A DNA stretch of 34,616 nt from Lawsonibacter sp. (GTDB lineage Bacteria > Bacillota > Clostridia > Oscillospirales > Oscillospiraceae). Positions 33,701 through 34,616 of this stretch are shown here, one piece after another. The stretch covers positions 1-34,616 of the forward strand of contig JAAWHL010000020.1 of assembly GCA_022795855.1 (NCBI GenBank), given 5' to 3'. Position 1 is the stretch's first letter, and every line of letters starts with the position of its first letter. Both the position numbers and the translations under genes were made by a program. Under the pieces are notes generated by a model. That model saw only the letters and a list, made by a program, of their open reading frames with translations, had not been told where the DNA came from and did not search any database.

Positions 33701-34430
33701 CGCCTCCCACTGCGACTGCGACGCCTGCAAACTGGTCAAGGAGATTCTGGACGAGAAGGACTACCTGGCCAAGAAGTCCGTGTGGATCTTCGGCGGCGAC
33801 GGCTGGGCCTATGACATCGGCTTCGGCGGCGTGGACCACGTGCTGGCCTCCGGCGAGGACGTGAACATCTTCGTCTTTGACACCGAGGTGTACTCCAACA
33901 CCGGCGGCCAGGCCTCCAAGGCCTCCAACATCGGCCAGGTGGCCCAGTTCGCCGCCGCCGGCAAGACCGTCGCCAAGAAGTCCCTGGCGGAGATTGCCAT
34001 GACCTACGGCTACGTCTACGTGGCCCAGGTGGCCATGGGCGCCAACCCCAACCAGACCCTGAAGGCCATCGCCGAGGCCGAGGCCTACCATGGCCCGTCC
34101 CTGATTATCGGCTACTCCCCCTGCGAGATGCACTCCATCAAGGGCGGCATGGCCAACTGCCAGTCCGAGATGAAGAAGGCCGTGGAATGCGGCTACTGGA
34201 ACCTGTTCCGCTTCAACCCCGACCTGAAGAAGGAGGGCAAGAACCCCTTCACCCTGGATTCCAAGGCTCCCGCCGGCGGCTATCAGGAGTTCCTGCTCAA
34301 CGAGGCCCGCTACTCCTCCCTGACCCGCTCCTTCCCCGACCGCGCCAAGGAGCTGTTCGCCCTGAACGAGGAGACCGCCAAGGCCCGCTACGAGAAGCTC
34401 ACCCGTCTCCAGAAGATGTACGAGCAGTAA
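30759..34430 (+). CDS. nifJ: Pyruvate:ferredoxin (flavodoxin) oxidoreductase
   Basis: [53 protein letters not shown]; 4Fe-4S motifs [12 protein letters not shown] and [12 protein letters not shown]; single-chain length 1223 aa. Confidence 0.97.
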   Translation: [1223 protein letters not shown]

Positions 34431-34481
34431 TATCCCGCCCAAACATTCCCCACAGCAATCTTTATGCCCGGCACAAAATAC

Positions 34482-34514
34482 AAAGCGGAGCGGCAAAAGC
34501 CGCTCCGCTTTCAT
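34482..34514 (+). terminator. Rho-independent terminator after nifJ
   Basis: AAAGCGGAGCGGC-AAAA-GCCGCTCCGCTTT, 13-bp perfect stem with T-rich end. Confidence 0.85.
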
Positions 34515-34520
34515 TTCTAA

Positions 34521-34616
34521 GAACCTGTATTCATAACCGAAAATGACGCCTGGATGAGGAATTTTTCCGCCGGACAAGGCGTATTTTCGCAGGAATCCTT
34601 GGTGGATTCCAAGAAA
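34521..34616. repeat. Possible dispersed intergenic repeat, truncated by window edge
   Basis: AGAACCTGTATTCATAACCG... with internal ACGCC/GGCGT and GGAATCC-TTGGT-GGATTCC (34593-34611) inverted repeats; non-coding, follows the nifJ terminator. Confidence 0.3.

Noticed and set aside
30735-34577. 1280-aa minus-strand ORF antisense to nifJ
   Set aside because: Low-complexity Gly/Val/His/Leu-rich translation typical of the antisense of a GC-rich, codon-biased gene; nifJ on the plus strand is unambiguous.
1-34616. CRISPR array, tRNA/rRNA genes, or prophage/integrase genes
   Set aside because: No regularly spaced direct repeats, no cloverleaf-like sequence and no integrase, terminase or capsid-like proteins were seen; the Gp37/Gp68-like DUF5131 alone is not evidence of a prophage.

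Overview
This 34.6 kb, GC-rich window looks like a chromosomal segment of a spore-forming, gut-type Clostridia (Oscillospiraceae-like; inferred from spoIIR, the bile-salt-hydrolase-like gene and overall style). No tRNA, rRNA, CRISPR array or prophage was seen. Gene content from left to right: partial TctC-like solute-binding protein (-), LacI regulator, DUF1538 membrane protein plus tandem PII-like protein, rpmG-secE-nusG-rplK-rplA, murC, recD2 (-), two small membrane proteins (-), choloylglycine hydrolase family protein (-), pyrE, radC-like, uvrB fused in frame to DUF5131, TfoX-N/DUF3788, a hypothetical membrane protein, uvrA, XRE regulator (-), Mpg glycosylase (-), EamA transporter, spoIIR (-), ispE (-), an unlisted 32-aa ORF (-), DUF1015 (-), a small membrane protein (-), ThrH-like HAD (-), aminotransferase (-), Lrp/AsnC regulator (-), and nifJ/PFOR. 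The strongest non-coding observations are: (1) a leader upstream of rpmG with chained, mutually exclusive stems ending in a U-rich tract, which is a candidate attenuator of the ribosomal-protein/secE/nusG operon; (2) a two-hairpin dispersed element present four times with compensatory stem changes, one copy of which replaces the expected uvrB stop region and fuses uvrB in frame to DUF5131; (3) an L1-type 23S-mimic leader before rplK; (4) a DUF1538/tandem-PII module in which both proteins look internally duplicated; and (5) a candidate phosphoserine-related cluster of DUF1015, ThrH and an aminotransferase. All family calls come from reading the translations without database searches.
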